Below, one piece after another: positions 18,021-27,714 of a stretch of DNA of 39,391 bases (positions within the stretch are counted from its first letter, which is position 1; each line of letters opens with the position of its first letter). The stretch lies in assembly GCA_003282985.1 (NCBI GenBank), contig QBYE01000011.1:1-39391 (forward strand). The letters run 5' to 3'. Under the pieces are notes generated by a model that did not search any database, was not told where the DNA came from, and saw only the letters and a program-made list of their open reading frames with translations. The position numbers and the translations under genes are program-made. The DNA is from Pelagibacteraceae bacterium AG-325-E08 (lineage in GTDB: Bacteria > Pseudomonadota > Alphaproteobacteria > Pelagibacterales > Pelagibacteraceae).

Positions 18021-20861
18021 ATGTTACTGAAAGACTATATCCCTAATATTAATAAAAAATTTGGAAATATCTTTTTTTCAGGAATATCCTTTAATAGTTC
18101 TAAGATAAAAAAAAATAATATTTTTTTTGCTATCAAAGGCAATAAAATTGACGGAAACAATTTTATCTCGATTGCGATTAAAAAAGGCTCAAAAATTATT
18201 ATTACTGAAAAAAAAGTTAAAGAATTTCAAAATGGGATTTTGTTTATTCATACAAAAAATATTAGAAAATTATTGTCTGAAGTTTCATTTAAAATTTTCA
18301 ATAGAATACCAAAAAATTTAATTGCCGTTACAGGAACAAATGGGAAATCATCTATTGCAGATTTTTATTATCAAATTTTAAAATTTAATAATAAAAGAGT
18401 TGCCTCAATCGGAACTTTGGGGGTTAAGTCCAATAGTTTAAATTTAGATTTATCTAATACTACAATCGATCCAATTCAATTAGGCGAGATATTAAAAAAA
18501 CTAAAACATCAAAGAATAGACAATGTTATTATGGAGGCTTCAAGTCATGGCTTAAAACAGAATAGGCTTGATGGTTTAAAGTTTAATTCTGGAATATTTA
18601 CAAATTTATCTCAGGACCATTTAGATTATCACAAAAATTTAAATGATTATCTTAATGCAAAACTTTACCTATTTAGAAATCTTATCAATAAAAAAGGGAA
18701 TATAATAACAGATGATGAAATACCAGAATTTAAAACAATCAATAAAATTGCAAAAAAAAAAGGATTAAAGATAATTACATTGAATGATAAAAAAAATGAT
18801 TTCAGAATTTTGTCTCATAGTTTTAAGGGTGAAATTCAATTACTTAAGATCAAATATAACAACTCCATTAAAGAGATAAATCTTAACTTGATAGGGAAAA
18901 TTCAATTAAAGAATATATTAATGGCAATATTTGCTGCTCAAAAAATTATTAATTTAAAAAAGATTTTGAATGTTATTGAAAAAATTAAACCAGTAGAGGG
19001 TAGATTTGAAAATATTGGTAAAATTAAAAATAAATCAAAAATAATTCTTGATTATGCACACACTCCCGAGGCCCTAAAAACTTGCCTTTTAAACCTTAGA
19101 GAACAATTTCCAGATAAAAAGCTTTGTTTATTATTTGGTTGTGGTGGAGACAGAGATCAAAATAAAAGATCAAAAATGGGTAAAATTGCATCTGATTTCT
19201 CAGATAAAATTTATCTTACTGATGATAATCCTAGATTTGAGAACCCAGATAAAATTAGAAGAGAAATTAAAAAAGGAATTAAGAGAAAAAAAATCATTGA
19301 GATTTCTAATAGAGCGAAAGCAATATTTGAAGCAACAAAAAATTTGAATACTGGAGAAATTTTATTAGTTGCTGGTAAGGGGCACGAAAAAACTCAGGAT
19401 ATAGGTAAGCGAAAAATTTACTTTTCAGATAAAAAAATTATTCTTAAAGCAATAAAAATTAAAAACTTAAATTTATCTGATAATTTAAAGTTAAATATAA
19501 TAAAAGAGATTTCAGGTAATAAAAAGGTTTCTTCATCATTATCCATTAAGCAAGCAAAAATTAATTCAAACGAAGTGAAAAAAGATGATATTTTTTTTGC
19601 AATAAAAGGCAAAAAAAATGATGGAAATAAATTTGTAAAACAATCATTTAAAAATAAGGCGTCGTTAGCTATTGTAAATCGTTTTCAAAATAGTTTGAAT
19701 AAATCTAAACAAATTAGAGTAAAAGATTCTCTAAAATTTTTGACAGATATCTCTAAAATTTTTAGAAAAAACATAGATACTAAAGTAATTGCTATAACAG
19801 GGAGTTGTGGCAAAACTACATTGAAAGAATTATTGGGCAACACATTGAAAAAAATTTCAAAAGTAAGTATCTCTCCTAAATCATATAATAATAAATATGG
19901 AGTTCCTTTAAGTCTTTTTAATTTAACCAATAAAGATAATTTTGGTGTTTTAGAAGTTGGAATGGATAAAAAAGGAGAAATTGATTATCTCACAAAAATC
20001 ATACAACCAGATGTTAGCGTTATAACTAACGTAAACTATGCACATGCAAAAAATTTTAAAAATATAAATCAAATTGCTTTAGCCAAATCTGAAATTATTA
20101 ATAATACTAAATCTGGTGGTTTTGTTGTTTTAAATGCAGATGACAACTTTTTTAAGTTACATAAAAAAATAGCTTTTAAAAATAATCTTAAAATAATTTC
20201 TTTTGGTATTAAGAATCCTTTATCTGATGTTAAATTATTAAATTGTGTGAAAAAAAATGGTAATTTTGAAATTTATATTAAGATAAATAATTTAAAAAAA
20301 TATTTTTTAATTTCAAATGATTTTCAAAATAATGTATATAATATTTTAGCTGCAATAGCTGTTATAAATATTTATATAAATACCTTTGAATTGAATAGAA
20401 ACATTTTTTTAAATTTTGAAGTACCTAATGGAAGAGGAGACTTTTCTAAAATTAAAGTTGATGGCAAAAATATTAATTTAATTGATGAAAGTTACAATTC
20501 AAATCCATTATCATTAAAATCTGCAATACTTAATTATGATAAAATTAATTCAAAAAAATCAAAAAAATACCTTTTGCTCGGTGATATGTTGGAACTTGGA
20601 AATCACTCAACAAAACTTCATCAATCTATTATACCTATTATTAATCAAACTAAGGTAGACAAAGTTTTTGTTAAAGGAAGCAAGGTGACATCTATATTTA
20701 ATCAACTTACAAAATCAAAAAAAGGTAGAATTTTGCAAAATAAATCACAAATTATTAATTTGATAAGAGATGACTTAAATAATAATGATTATTTGATGAT
20801 CAAAGCCTCAAATGCGACAGGTTTCAATAGAATAGTGAAAGATTTAAAGGGGTTAAATTAA
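18021..20861 (+). CDS. murEF: Fused MurE-MurF peptide ligase
   Basis: One 946-residue frame holds two complete cytoplasmic Mur ligases. MurE (about 1-480) adds meso-diaminopimelate to UDP-MurNAc-L-Ala-D-Glu. It has its P-loop at 104-110 (TGTNGKS), EASSHGL, the meso-DAP-selecting D402-N-P-R405, and GKGHE near 452. MurF (about 485-946) adds D-Ala-D-Ala. It has its P-loop at 593-600 (TGSCGKTT), EVGMDKKGEI, a YNSNP segment and LGDMLELG. Each half repeats the N-terminal domain motif (NNIFFAIKGNKIDG in one, DDIFFAIKGKKNDG in the other), which confirms two joined enzymes. There is no stop or internal start suggesting separate proteins. It shares a TAATG junction with mraY. Confidence 0.95.
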   Translation: MLLKDYIPNINKKFGNIFFSGISFNSSKIKKNNIFFAIKGNKIDGNNFISIAIKKGSKIIITEKKVKEFQNGILFIHTKNIRKLLSEVSFKIFNRIPKNLIAVTGTNGKSSIADFYYQILKFNNKRVASIGTLGVKSNSLNLDLSNTTIDPIQLGEILKKLKHQRIDNVIMEASSHGLKQNRLDGLKFNSGIFTNLSQDHLDYHKNLNDYLNAKLYLFRNLINKKGNIITDDEIPEFKTINKIAKKKGLKIITLNDKKNDFRILSHSFKGEIQLLKIKYNNSIKEINLNLIGKIQLKNILMAIFAAQKIINLKKILNVIEKIKPVEGRFENIGKIKNKSKIILDYAHTPEALKTCLLNLREQFPDKKLCLLFGCGGDRDQNKRSKMGKIASDFSDKIYLTDDNPRFENPDKIRREIKKGIKRKKIIEISNRAKAIFEATKNLNTGEILLVAGKGHEKTQDIGKRKIYFSDKKIILKAIKIKNLNLSDNLKLNIIKEISGNKKVSSSLSIKQAKINSNEVKKDDIFFAIKGKKNDGNKFVKQSFKNKASLAIVNRFQNSLNKSKQIRVKDSLKFLTDISKIFRKNIDTKVIAITGSCGKTTLKELLGNTLKKISKVSISPKSYNNKYGVPLSLFNLTNKDNFGVLEVGMDKKGEIDYLTKIIQPDVSVITNVNYAHAKNFKNINQIALAKSEIINNTKSGGFVVLNADDNFFKLHKKIAFKNNLKIISFGIKNPLSDVKLLNCVKKNGNFEIYIKINNLKKYFLISNDFQNNVYNILAAIAVINIYINTFELNRNIFLNFEVPNGRGDFSKIKVDGKNINLIDESYNSNPLSLKSAILNYDKINSKKSKKYLLLGDMLELGNHSTKLHQSIIPIINQTKVDKVFVKGSKVTSIFNQLTKSKKGRILQNKSQIINLIRDDLNNNDYLMIKASNATGFNRIVKDLKGLN

Positions 20862-21946
20862 TGCTTTACCAATTTTTATTAAATTTTGTAGATACATTTG
20901 GATTTTTAAATGTTTTTAAGTATTTAACATTTCGAACTGGCTTGTCAGTTTTTACATCTTTGTTAATAGTTTTAATAATTGGAGGTCCATTTATAAAATT
21001 TTTTTCTAATCAAAAAATTTATAACCCAATCCGTGATGATGGACCAGAAGATCATATTATAAAAAAAATTGGTACTCCAACAATGGGTGGGGTAATCATT
21101 TTATTTGGATTACTTGTATCAGTTTTATGTTGGGCAGATTTATCTAATATTAATATTTTATTTTGTATATATATTGCAATCTCTTTTGGATTATTAGGTG
21201 CCTATGATGATTACAAAAAGATTAAATTTACAAACTCTTCAGGCATCTCATCGAAATTAAAAATTGTTTTACAAATAATATTAGCAATTATAGGAGTTAT
21301 TTTTTATTTACAATTTGTGGACTATCAAGATGTTAAGAATTTATATTTTCCATTTTTTAAAGATTTAATCGTAAACCTTGGATGGTTCTTTGTTCCTTTT
21401 TCAGTATTTGTAATTATTGGATCATCAAACGCTGTTAATCTTACTGATGGTTTGGATGGTCTAGCCACAGTACCAGTAATACTAGTTGCAGCTTGTTTTG
21501 CTTTTATTAGTTACGTAACTGGTAACATAGTATTTTCAGACTATCTAAATATTCCCTATATTGAAGGAACAGGTGAAATTTCAATTTTTTGTGGAGCGAT
21601 AATAGGTTCCTGTTTAGGTTTTTTGTGGTTCAATGCTCCACCTGCCAAAATTTTTATGGGTGATACTGGCTCATTATCCCTTGGAGGATCCTTAGGTGCA
21701 GTGGGAATAATTACCAAACATGAAATTGTTTTAGCAATTACTGGAGGTCTTTTTGTCTTAGAAGCAGTTTCAGTAATGGTTCAAGTAATTTCATTTAAAC
21801 TTACTGGTAAAAGAATTTTTAAAATGGCTCCAATACACCATCACTTTGAAAAGAAAGGTTGGCCAGAGTCAACTGTTGTAATTAGATTTTGGATTATTTC
21901 TATAATTTTGGCAATGGTAGGCTTAGCTACACTAAAATTAAGATAA
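20861..21946 (+). CDS. mraY: Phospho-MurNAc-pentapeptide translocase (lipid I synthase)
   Basis: MraY joins phospho-MurNAc-pentapeptide to undecaprenyl phosphate in the inner membrane. The 361-residue, multi-spanning protein (about ten hydrophobic segments) has D116-D117 in GAYDDYKK, the NAVNLTDGLDG motif at 190-200, a MGDTGSL loop, and the PIHHHFEKKGW histidine loop near residue 325. The length is standard. Its start overlaps the murEF stop and its stop overlaps the murD start, both as TAATG. Confidence 0.97.
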   Translation: MLYQFLLNFVDTFGFLNVFKYLTFRTGLSVFTSLLIVLIIGGPFIKFFSNQKIYNPIRDDGPEDHIIKKIGTPTMGGVIILFGLLVSVLCWADLSNINILFCIYIAISFGLLGAYDDYKKIKFTNSSGISSKLKIVLQIILAIIGVIFYLQFVDYQDVKNLYFPFFKDLIVNLGWFFVPFSVFVIIGSSNAVNLTDGLDGLATVPVILVAACFAFISYVTGNIVFSDYLNIPYIEGTGEISIFCGAIIGSCLGFLWFNAPPAKIFMGDTGSLSLGGSLGAVGIITKHEIVLAITGGLFVLEAVSVMVQVISFKLTGKRIFKMAPIHHHFEKKGWPESTVVIRFWIISIILAMVGLATLKLR

Positions 21947-23241
21947 TGAAAATAGCTCAAAATATTTTTTTAGAAAAAAAAATATTAATTTATGGCCTTG
22001 GTAAAAGTGGAATTTCATCTTTTAATTTTTTAAAGGACTTAGCTCAAATATATTTATTTGATGATGATTTAAAAATAAACAAATCATTCAATCAAAAATT
22101 TATTAATCTAAATGAATTAACAAAAATAAAAGTAGATATAATCATTATCAGTCCTGGTATTAATATTTCTAATTGTAAATTATCAAAATTTTTAAAAAAA
22201 AATAATTCAAAAATTTTTACAGATTTAGATGTGTTTTACTCATTTTTTAATAATAAGAGTATCACCGTTACAGGAACGAATGGAAAATCAACAACAGCTA
22301 AAATTTTACATGACGTTTTATTGGATCAAAAAAAAGATGTGAGACTTGTTGGGAACATTGGTAACCCGATACTAAATGAAAGAAAAATAAAAAAAGAAAC
22401 AATTTTTGTAATTGAGGCATCGTCTTATCAGTTAGATTATAGCAAAATATTTTCCTCAAAATATGCAATTATTTTGAATATAAGCCCAGATCATCTTGAA
22501 AGACATAAAAATTTAAAAAGTTATGTAGATGCAAAATTCAAACTTCTTAAATTTCAAGATAAAAAAAGTTTTGCTTTTGTAAAAAAAAATGATGAGTTAA
22601 TTAATAAAAATCTGAGATTGAATAAATTTAATAGTAAAATTACTAAAGTTGATACAAATCACAATAATCATTTTTTTAAAAAAATTAAAAATAATTATTT
22701 TTTCAGTGATGCAAATAAAGAAAATCTATCGTTTGTGATTGAAATAGCTAAAACATTAAAGCTTAAAAATAATTTGTTTTTAAAAACAATTCAAAATTTT
22801 AAGGGTTTGAAATATCGTCAACAAACTATTTTAAAAAAAAATGGTTTGACAATTATTAATGACTCAAAATCAACTAGTTTTTCTTCTACTCTTAGTATTT
22901 TGAAAGCAAATTCTAATATTTTATGGTTATTAGGTGGAATTAATAAAAAAGGTGATAAATTTAATTTAAAAAAAAAAGAATTGAATAATGTAAGAGCATT
23001 CATATATGGAAAAAACAAGAATTTTTTTAATAAACAACTTAAAAATAAATTAAAATCAAAAAACTTTAGTGAATTAAAAGATGCGCTAAAAAGTATTTCA
23101 CATTTAGTTAAGAAGGAAAAACTAGCTCATAGTATAATACTATTTAGCCCTTGTGCAGCTTCATTTGATAGTTTTAAAAATTTTGAGGACAGAGGGCTCT
23201 ATTTTAATCAATTAGTTAAAAAATATTTCAATGGAAAATAA
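21946..23241 (+). CDS. murD: UDP-MurNAc-L-Ala D-glutamate ligase
   Basis: MurD adds D-glutamate to UDP-MurNAc-L-alanine. I start it at the ATG overlapping the mraY stop (TAATG), giving 431 residues and the family's short N-terminus before KILIYGLGKSG. The frame stays open upstream to 21889, but that stretch is mraY coding sequence. Visible features are the P-loop TGTNGKST at 109-116, the VIEASSYQLDY segment, NISPDHLERH, and a late NDSKSTS segment. It overlaps ftsW by 11 nt. Confidence 0.95.
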   Translation: MKIAQNIFLEKKILIYGLGKSGISSFNFLKDLAQIYLFDDDLKINKSFNQKFINLNELTKIKVDIIIISPGINISNCKLSKFLKKNNSKIFTDLDVFYSFFNNKSITVTGTNGKSTTAKILHDVLLDQKKDVRLVGNIGNPILNERKIKKETIFVIEASSYQLDYSKIFSSKYAIILNISPDHLERHKNLKSYVDAKFKLLKFQDKKSFAFVKKNDELINKNLRLNKFNSKITKVDTNHNNHFFKKIKNNYFFSDANKENLSFVIEIAKTLKLKNNLFLKTIQNFKGLKYRQQTILKKNGLTIINDSKSTSFSSTLSILKANSNILWLLGGINKKGDKFNLKKKELNNVRAFIYGKNKNFFNKQLKNKLKSKNFSELKDALKSISHLVKKEKLAHSIILFSPCAASFDSFKNFEDRGLYFNQLVKKYFNGK

Positions 23242-24355
23242 AAATTTTTTATACAATCTATATTATGATTGGTGGAAAAATATTGATAAATTCATATTTT
23301 CTTTAATTCTTTTATTATTTTTTATTGGATTGTTTTTCTCATTAGCGTCTACCTCATTGGTAGTATCGGATAAACTAAATACTAATGACTATTCATTTTT
23401 TTTTAAACATTCAATTTTTATTTTATTGGGTATCATCACAATTTTTTTTCTTTCTTCAATTAAACAAGAAAAACTTTTAAAATTTTCTAGTATAATTTTT
23501 ATCATCTCATTAATTTCACTGATTTTAGTCCCAGTTATAGGTATTGAAGTAAAGGGATCTAAAAGATGGATTGATTTATATTTTTTACCTAGATTTCAAC
23601 CAATTGAACTTGTAAAGCCTTTTTTGATAATTTTTTTAAGTTTAATTTTAAGTAGTGAAAAATATTCTAATATTTACTTAAAATACTTTTTTACTTTTTT
23701 AATCACATTGTTAATAGCGCTATTACTTGCTGTTCAGCCTGACATAGGACAGACTCTTTTAGTTTTTTTCAGCTGGTCAATTTTAATTTTTACCTCAGGT
23801 ATAAGTATTGTTTTTTTATTTATTTTATTTTTACTTTTAATATTTGTATTTTCATATTTAGTTTTTTTTGTCCCAAAGTTTGAATACATTAAAAATAGAC
23901 TGGTATCTTTCTTTAACTCTGAGACAGGAACACATAATTTCCAATCTGATAAAGCCATAGACTCAATTACCAGTGGGGGTTTTTTTGGAAAAGGAATTGG
24001 AGAAGGAACATTAAAAAATAGAGTACCTGAAGCTCACACTGACTACATTATTTCTGTTATCTCTGAAGAGTTTGGTGTTATTGCTATAATACTAATTTTA
24101 GTATTGTTTTTAATATTTATCTATTCAGTATTTAAAAAAGTTTATTTTGAAAATGAGGAAAAAATAAAATTAATTTTAGTAGGTTGTATAAGCCTCATTT
24201 TGATGCAAGCGATGATACATATTGGAGTTAATATAAGAATATTTCCAACGACTGGTATGACTCTACCTTTTATTAGTTACGGTGGTTCCTCTATTATAAG
24301 TATCTCAATTTTATCAGGTATAATCTTAAATTTGACAAAAAGAAAAATTAATTAA
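23231..24355 (+). CDS. ftsW: Septal peptidoglycan polymerase FtsW
   Basis: FtsW is a SEDS-family glycosyltransferase that polymerises lipid II at the septum together with FtsI. The 374 residues form about ten membrane segments. SEDS marks include the GSKRWIDL loop (about 110-117), the VQPDIGQT segment around residue 170 containing the catalytic-type Asp, the large periplasmic loop with GGFFGKGIGEG and EAHTDYIISVISEE, and the final PFISYGGSSI motif. The SEDS family also includes RodA. The position among mur genes and next to murG supports FtsW. Confidence 0.94.
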   Translation: MENKNFLYNLYYDWWKNIDKFIFSLILLLFFIGLFFSLASTSLVVSDKLNTNDYSFFFKHSIFILLGIITIFFLSSIKQEKLLKFSSIIFIISLISLILVPVIGIEVKGSKRWIDLYFLPRFQPIELVKPFLIIFLSLILSSEKYSNIYLKYFFTFLITLLIALLLAVQPDIGQTLLVFFSWSILIFTSGISIVFLFILFLLLIFVFSYLVFFVPKFEYIKNRLVSFFNSETGTHNFQSDKAIDSITSGGFFGKGIGEGTLKNRVPEAHTDYIISVISEEFGVIAIILILVLFLIFIYSVFKKVYFENEEKIKLILVGCISLILMQAMIHIGVNIRIFPTTGMTLPFISYGGSSIISISILSGIILNLTKRKIN

Positions 24356-24356
24356 A

Positions 24357-25421
24357 ATGAAAAAAAGTTTCTTAATTACTACTGGGGGTTCTGGAGGTCA
24401 TGTCATACCAGCTTTAATTCTTTATGAACATTTATCAAAAGAAGCAAATGTAATTATAACAACTGATAAAAGGGGATTAAAATATTTAGATGACGAATTT
24501 TATAAATGCAAAATTATTAACACTCCAAGATTAGATAATATTCTTCTTTTACCCTTCAATATGATTAAGATAATTATCTTAACCTTAAAATCATTATTTT
24601 TATTAAAAAACAAAAAAGTAGAAAAAATTTTTTCTACCGGTGGATATATGTCTTTACCACTAATTTTAGCAGGAAAAATACTTAAATTAGAAATTTTTTT
24701 ATTAGAACCCAATCAAGTATTAGGACGTTCAAATAAATATTTTTTAAGTTCTTGTAAAAAAATTTTTTGCTATAATAAAAAAATTATAAATTTTCCCGAA
24801 AATCTATTAAATAAGATGGTAATAATAAATCCTTTAGTAAGAGAGAATATTTATAAACTTAAATCATCAGGTAGAGTTAAGGATAAATTTACAATATTAA
24901 TTATAGGTGGAAGTCAAAGTGCCAGTATTTTTGATATGAATCTTAAGAATTCAATTGTTAATATATCAAAAAAAAAACCAATTCGGATTATTCAGCAGAC
25001 TAATAAAGAAAACATTTCTTACTTGAGGAATTTTTATTTAAAAAATGACATTGAAAATAAAATTTTTAATTTTGAAAATAACTTTGAAAATATTATTAAA
25101 GATACGGATCTTTGTATAACTAGATCGGGCGCATCAACTTTAGCAGAGTTATCAGTAATTAATATTCCTTTTATAGCCATCCCATTACCAACCTCAAAAG
25201 ACAATCACCAACTAGAAAATGCTAATTTTTATAAAGAAAATGACTGTTGTTGGGTAATTGAACAAACTAATTTTGAGAAAAAGATTGAGCATCTTTTGAA
25301 TGAGATCTTAATTGATAAAATTGAATACTTAAAAAAAAAGGAAAATTTGAAGAAATTAAATTATCAAAACACTTGGATTAATGTTAATCAAAAAATATTA
25401 GAAATTATAGATGAAAATTGA
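24357..25421 (+). CDS. murG: Lipid II synthase (GlcNAc transferase) MurG
   Basis: MurG transfers GlcNAc from UDP-GlcNAc to lipid I on the inner face of the membrane. The 354-residue GT-B protein has the glycine loop GGSGGH at 10-15, an STGGYMSLP segment, LLEPNQVLGRSN, a second GGSQSA loop, and the donor-site TRSGASTLAEL plus PLPTSKDNHQLENA. It is separated from ftsW by a single base and overlaps murC by 11 nt. Confidence 0.96.
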   Translation: MKKSFLITTGGSGGHVIPALILYEHLSKEANVIITTDKRGLKYLDDEFYKCKIINTPRLDNILLLPFNMIKIIILTLKSLFLLKNKKVEKIFSTGGYMSLPLILAGKILKLEIFLLEPNQVLGRSNKYFLSSCKKIFCYNKKIINFPENLLNKMVIINPLVRENIYKLKSSGRVKDKFTILIIGGSQSASIFDMNLKNSIVNISKKKPIRIIQQTNKENISYLRNFYLKNDIENKIFNFENNFENIIKDTDLCITRSGASTLAELSVINIPFIAIPLPTSKDNHQLENANFYKENDCCWVIEQTNFEKKIEHLLNEILIDKIEYLKKKENLKKLNYQNTWINVNQKILEIIDEN

Positions 25422-26805
25422 AATAGCAAAAACCGAAATTATTCACTTTGTTGGCATTGGTGGAATAGGGATGAGTGGTCTTTCTTTGATTATGAAAGGC
25501 AAGGGTTTTAAAGTTCAAGGAAGTGACTTAAGTTTAAATAAAAATATTGAAAGACTTAAAAAAGAAAAAATTAAAATTTTTATAGGGCAGAAAAAACAAA
25601 ATCTTAAGGATGCAACTATAGTTGTAGTATCCTCAGCTATAAAAAAAAATAATCCAGAAATTATTGAAGCAAAAAGAAAAAATTTACCAATAATTAAAAG
25701 GGGTAAAATGTTGGCACATATTGTATCCTTAATGAAAAACATAGTTGTAGTTGGCTCACATGGAAAAACGACTACTACGTCATTAATTACATCAATTTTT
25801 CAAACAACAAAAATAGATCCAACTATTATTAACGGAGGTGTAATAAATTCAATTAATAATACTGCAAAACTGGGTAAAAGTGATTGGTCAATTCTAGAAG
25901 CAGATGAGTCTGATGGAAGTTTCATACATATTCCACCCACTTATTCAATCATTACAAATATAGATAGGGAACATATGGATTTTTATAAATCTATGGAAGA
26001 CTTAAAAAAATATTTTATAGAATTTATTGAAAAGGTACCTTCATTTGGAAAATCGTTTATTTGCCTTGATGATAAAATTAACAATGAACTTGTTAAAAGA
26101 TTAAAAGGTAAAAATTTTTATACTTATGGTGTGAATTCAAAATCAAATTTTTTGATTAAAAATATTAAGCGAAATATGAAATTTTCAGAGTTTGATTTAC
26201 AAGTAAATCTTCCAAATAAAAAAAAAATTATAATTAAAAAAATTAGAATTCCTTTACTAGGAATTCATAATATCAGAAATTCTGTTGCAGCGGCAGCTGT
26301 TGCTATTACTGTCGGAATATCAGTTTCTGACATAAAAAGGGGATTACTAAAATTTAAGGGAGTACAAAGAAGATTTAATAAAATTTTTACTTATAACGGA
26401 GTAGATTTTTTTGATGATTATGCCCATCATCCAACTGAGATTAAAGTTGTATTAGAAGGAGTTAATAAAGTTTATGAGGAATATGATAAAATTTGTGTAT
26501 TCCAACCACATAGAATTTCAAGATTAAAAGATTTAAAGAATGAATTTTCTTTTGCTTTTAAGGATGCTGATACAGTTATTTTATGTCCTATTTATGCTGC
26601 TGGAGAGAAAATAAAATTAGGATTTAACTATTTAAATTTTGCAAAACAGCTAATTAAAAATTCTAAAGTTAAACTTTTTTTAGTTAAAAATAATATACAA
26701 TTAGCAAAATTTTTAAAAAAAAATATTTATGGTAAAAAAATTGTAATTGGAATGGGTGCCGGGTCTATTTCTAATTGGATGAGAAAACTACCGGAGTTAA
26801 TGTAA
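25411..26805 (+). CDS. murC: UDP-MurNAc L-alanine ligase
   Basis: MurC adds L-alanine to UDP-MurNAc, the first peptide step. The 464-residue protein has the UDP-binding FVGIGGIGMSGL near residue 13, the P-loop GSHGKTT at 115-121, EADESDGSF, TNIDREHMD, and the C-terminal DDYAHHPTEI and FQPHRISRLK motifs. The length is normal. Its stop overlaps the murB start (TAATG). Confidence 0.97.
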   Translation: MKIEIAKTEIIHFVGIGGIGMSGLSLIMKGKGFKVQGSDLSLNKNIERLKKEKIKIFIGQKKQNLKDATIVVVSSAIKKNNPEIIEAKRKNLPIIKRGKMLAHIVSLMKNIVVVGSHGKTTTTSLITSIFQTTKIDPTIINGGVINSINNTAKLGKSDWSILEADESDGSFIHIPPTYSIITNIDREHMDFYKSMEDLKKYFIEFIEKVPSFGKSFICLDDKINNELVKRLKGKNFYTYGVNSKSNFLIKNIKRNMKFSEFDLQVNLPNKKKIIIKKIRIPLLGIHNIRNSVAAAAVAITVGISVSDIKRGLLKFKGVQRRFNKIFTYNGVDFFDDYAHHPTEIKVVLEGVNKVYEEYDKICVFQPHRISRLKDLKNEFSFAFKDADTVILCPIYAAGEKIKLGFNYLNFAKQLIKNSKVKLFLVKNNIQLAKFLKKNIYGKKIVIGMGAGSISNWMRKLPELM

Positions 26806-27713
26806 TGCAAATTTCTGAATTAAAAAATATATTAAAAGAATTTGGTGCTAATGTAAGATACGAACATGACCTTAAAAAAAAAAATTGGTTTAATATTGGA
26901 GGAAAATCAAAGGTTTTTTATAAAGCAGATAATTTAAAAGAGTTAGTAAATTTTTTAAAAAAATTAAATAATAAAGAAAAAATTTTTATACTTGGTGCAG
27001 GCTCAAATACATTAATAAAAGATGAATTGTTTGATGGGGTAGTAATAAAATTAAGCAAAAACTTTAATAATATTTCTCTATTAGGTGAAAATACATTAAT
27101 AGCTGGAAGTGCAGTTTTAGATAAATCTCTTTCAGATTTTGCAATGAAAAATGACCTGACTGGTTTTGAATTTTTATCTTGTATTCCTGGAACAATTGGT
27201 GGAGGAATAAGGATGAACGCTGGTTGTTTTGGAAAAGAATTCAAGGATATATTGTTATCAATTCAAGCAATTGATAAATCTGGAAAAGTAATTTCAATAC
27301 CATCCAAAGATATTAAGTTTGAATACAGAAAAAGTAACTTATCTGATGACTTAATTTTTTTAAGTGCTTCTTTTAAAGGTGTCAAAGATGATTATGCAAA
27401 AATTAAAGAAAATACTGATAAATTAAAATTAGAAAAAGAAAAAAACCAACCAACAAAAATAAAAACTAGCGGTAGTACTTTTAAAAACCCAACATCACAA
27501 ACTCAAAAAAAAGTCTGGGAACTTATTAAAGAGTCAGTCCCTTTAGATAAAAGTTTTGGTGATGCATGTATTTCTAAAAAACATTGTAATTTTTTTGTAA
27601 ATAAAGGAGATGCAAAATTTGAAGATATGAAAAAGTTAATAGATTTTGTTGCTAAAAGTGTTTTAGAAAAAACTGGAATTAGTTTAGAAAAAGAAATTAA
27701 AATTTTGGAATAA
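26805..27713 (+). CDS. murB: UDP-N-acetylenolpyruvoylglucosamine reductase
   Basis: MurB reduces UDP-GlcNAc-enolpyruvate to UDP-MurNAc using NADPH and FAD. I chose the ATG overlapping the murC stop, giving 302 residues; the open frame extends 30 nt further but within murC. FAD-binding features are GAGSNTL at 64-70 and the IPGTIGGGIRMNAGC stretch. Catalytic marks are the Tyr-Arg of FEYRKS, the Ser in SGSTFKNP, and the terminal Glu in LEKEIKIL. The lack of extra C-terminal loops suggests the shorter (type II) form. Confidence 0.95.
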   Translation: MQISELKNILKEFGANVRYEHDLKKKNWFNIGGKSKVFYKADNLKELVNFLKKLNNKEKIFILGAGSNTLIKDELFDGVVIKLSKNFNNISLLGENTLIAGSAVLDKSLSDFAMKNDLTGFEFLSCIPGTIGGGIRMNAGCFGKEFKDILLSIQAIDKSGKVISIPSKDIKFEYRKSNLSDDLIFLSASFKGVKDDYAKIKENTDKLKLEKEKNQPTKIKTSGSTFKNPTSQTQKKVWELIKESVPLDKSFGDACISKKHCNFFVNKGDAKFEDMKKLIDFVAKSVLEKTGISLEKEIKILE

Positions 27714-27714
27714 C

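Noticed and set aside
21889-21945. Longer murD N-terminus
   Set aside because: These bases are mraY coding sequence; the ATG at 21946 overlaps the mraY stop and gives the normal MurD N-terminus.
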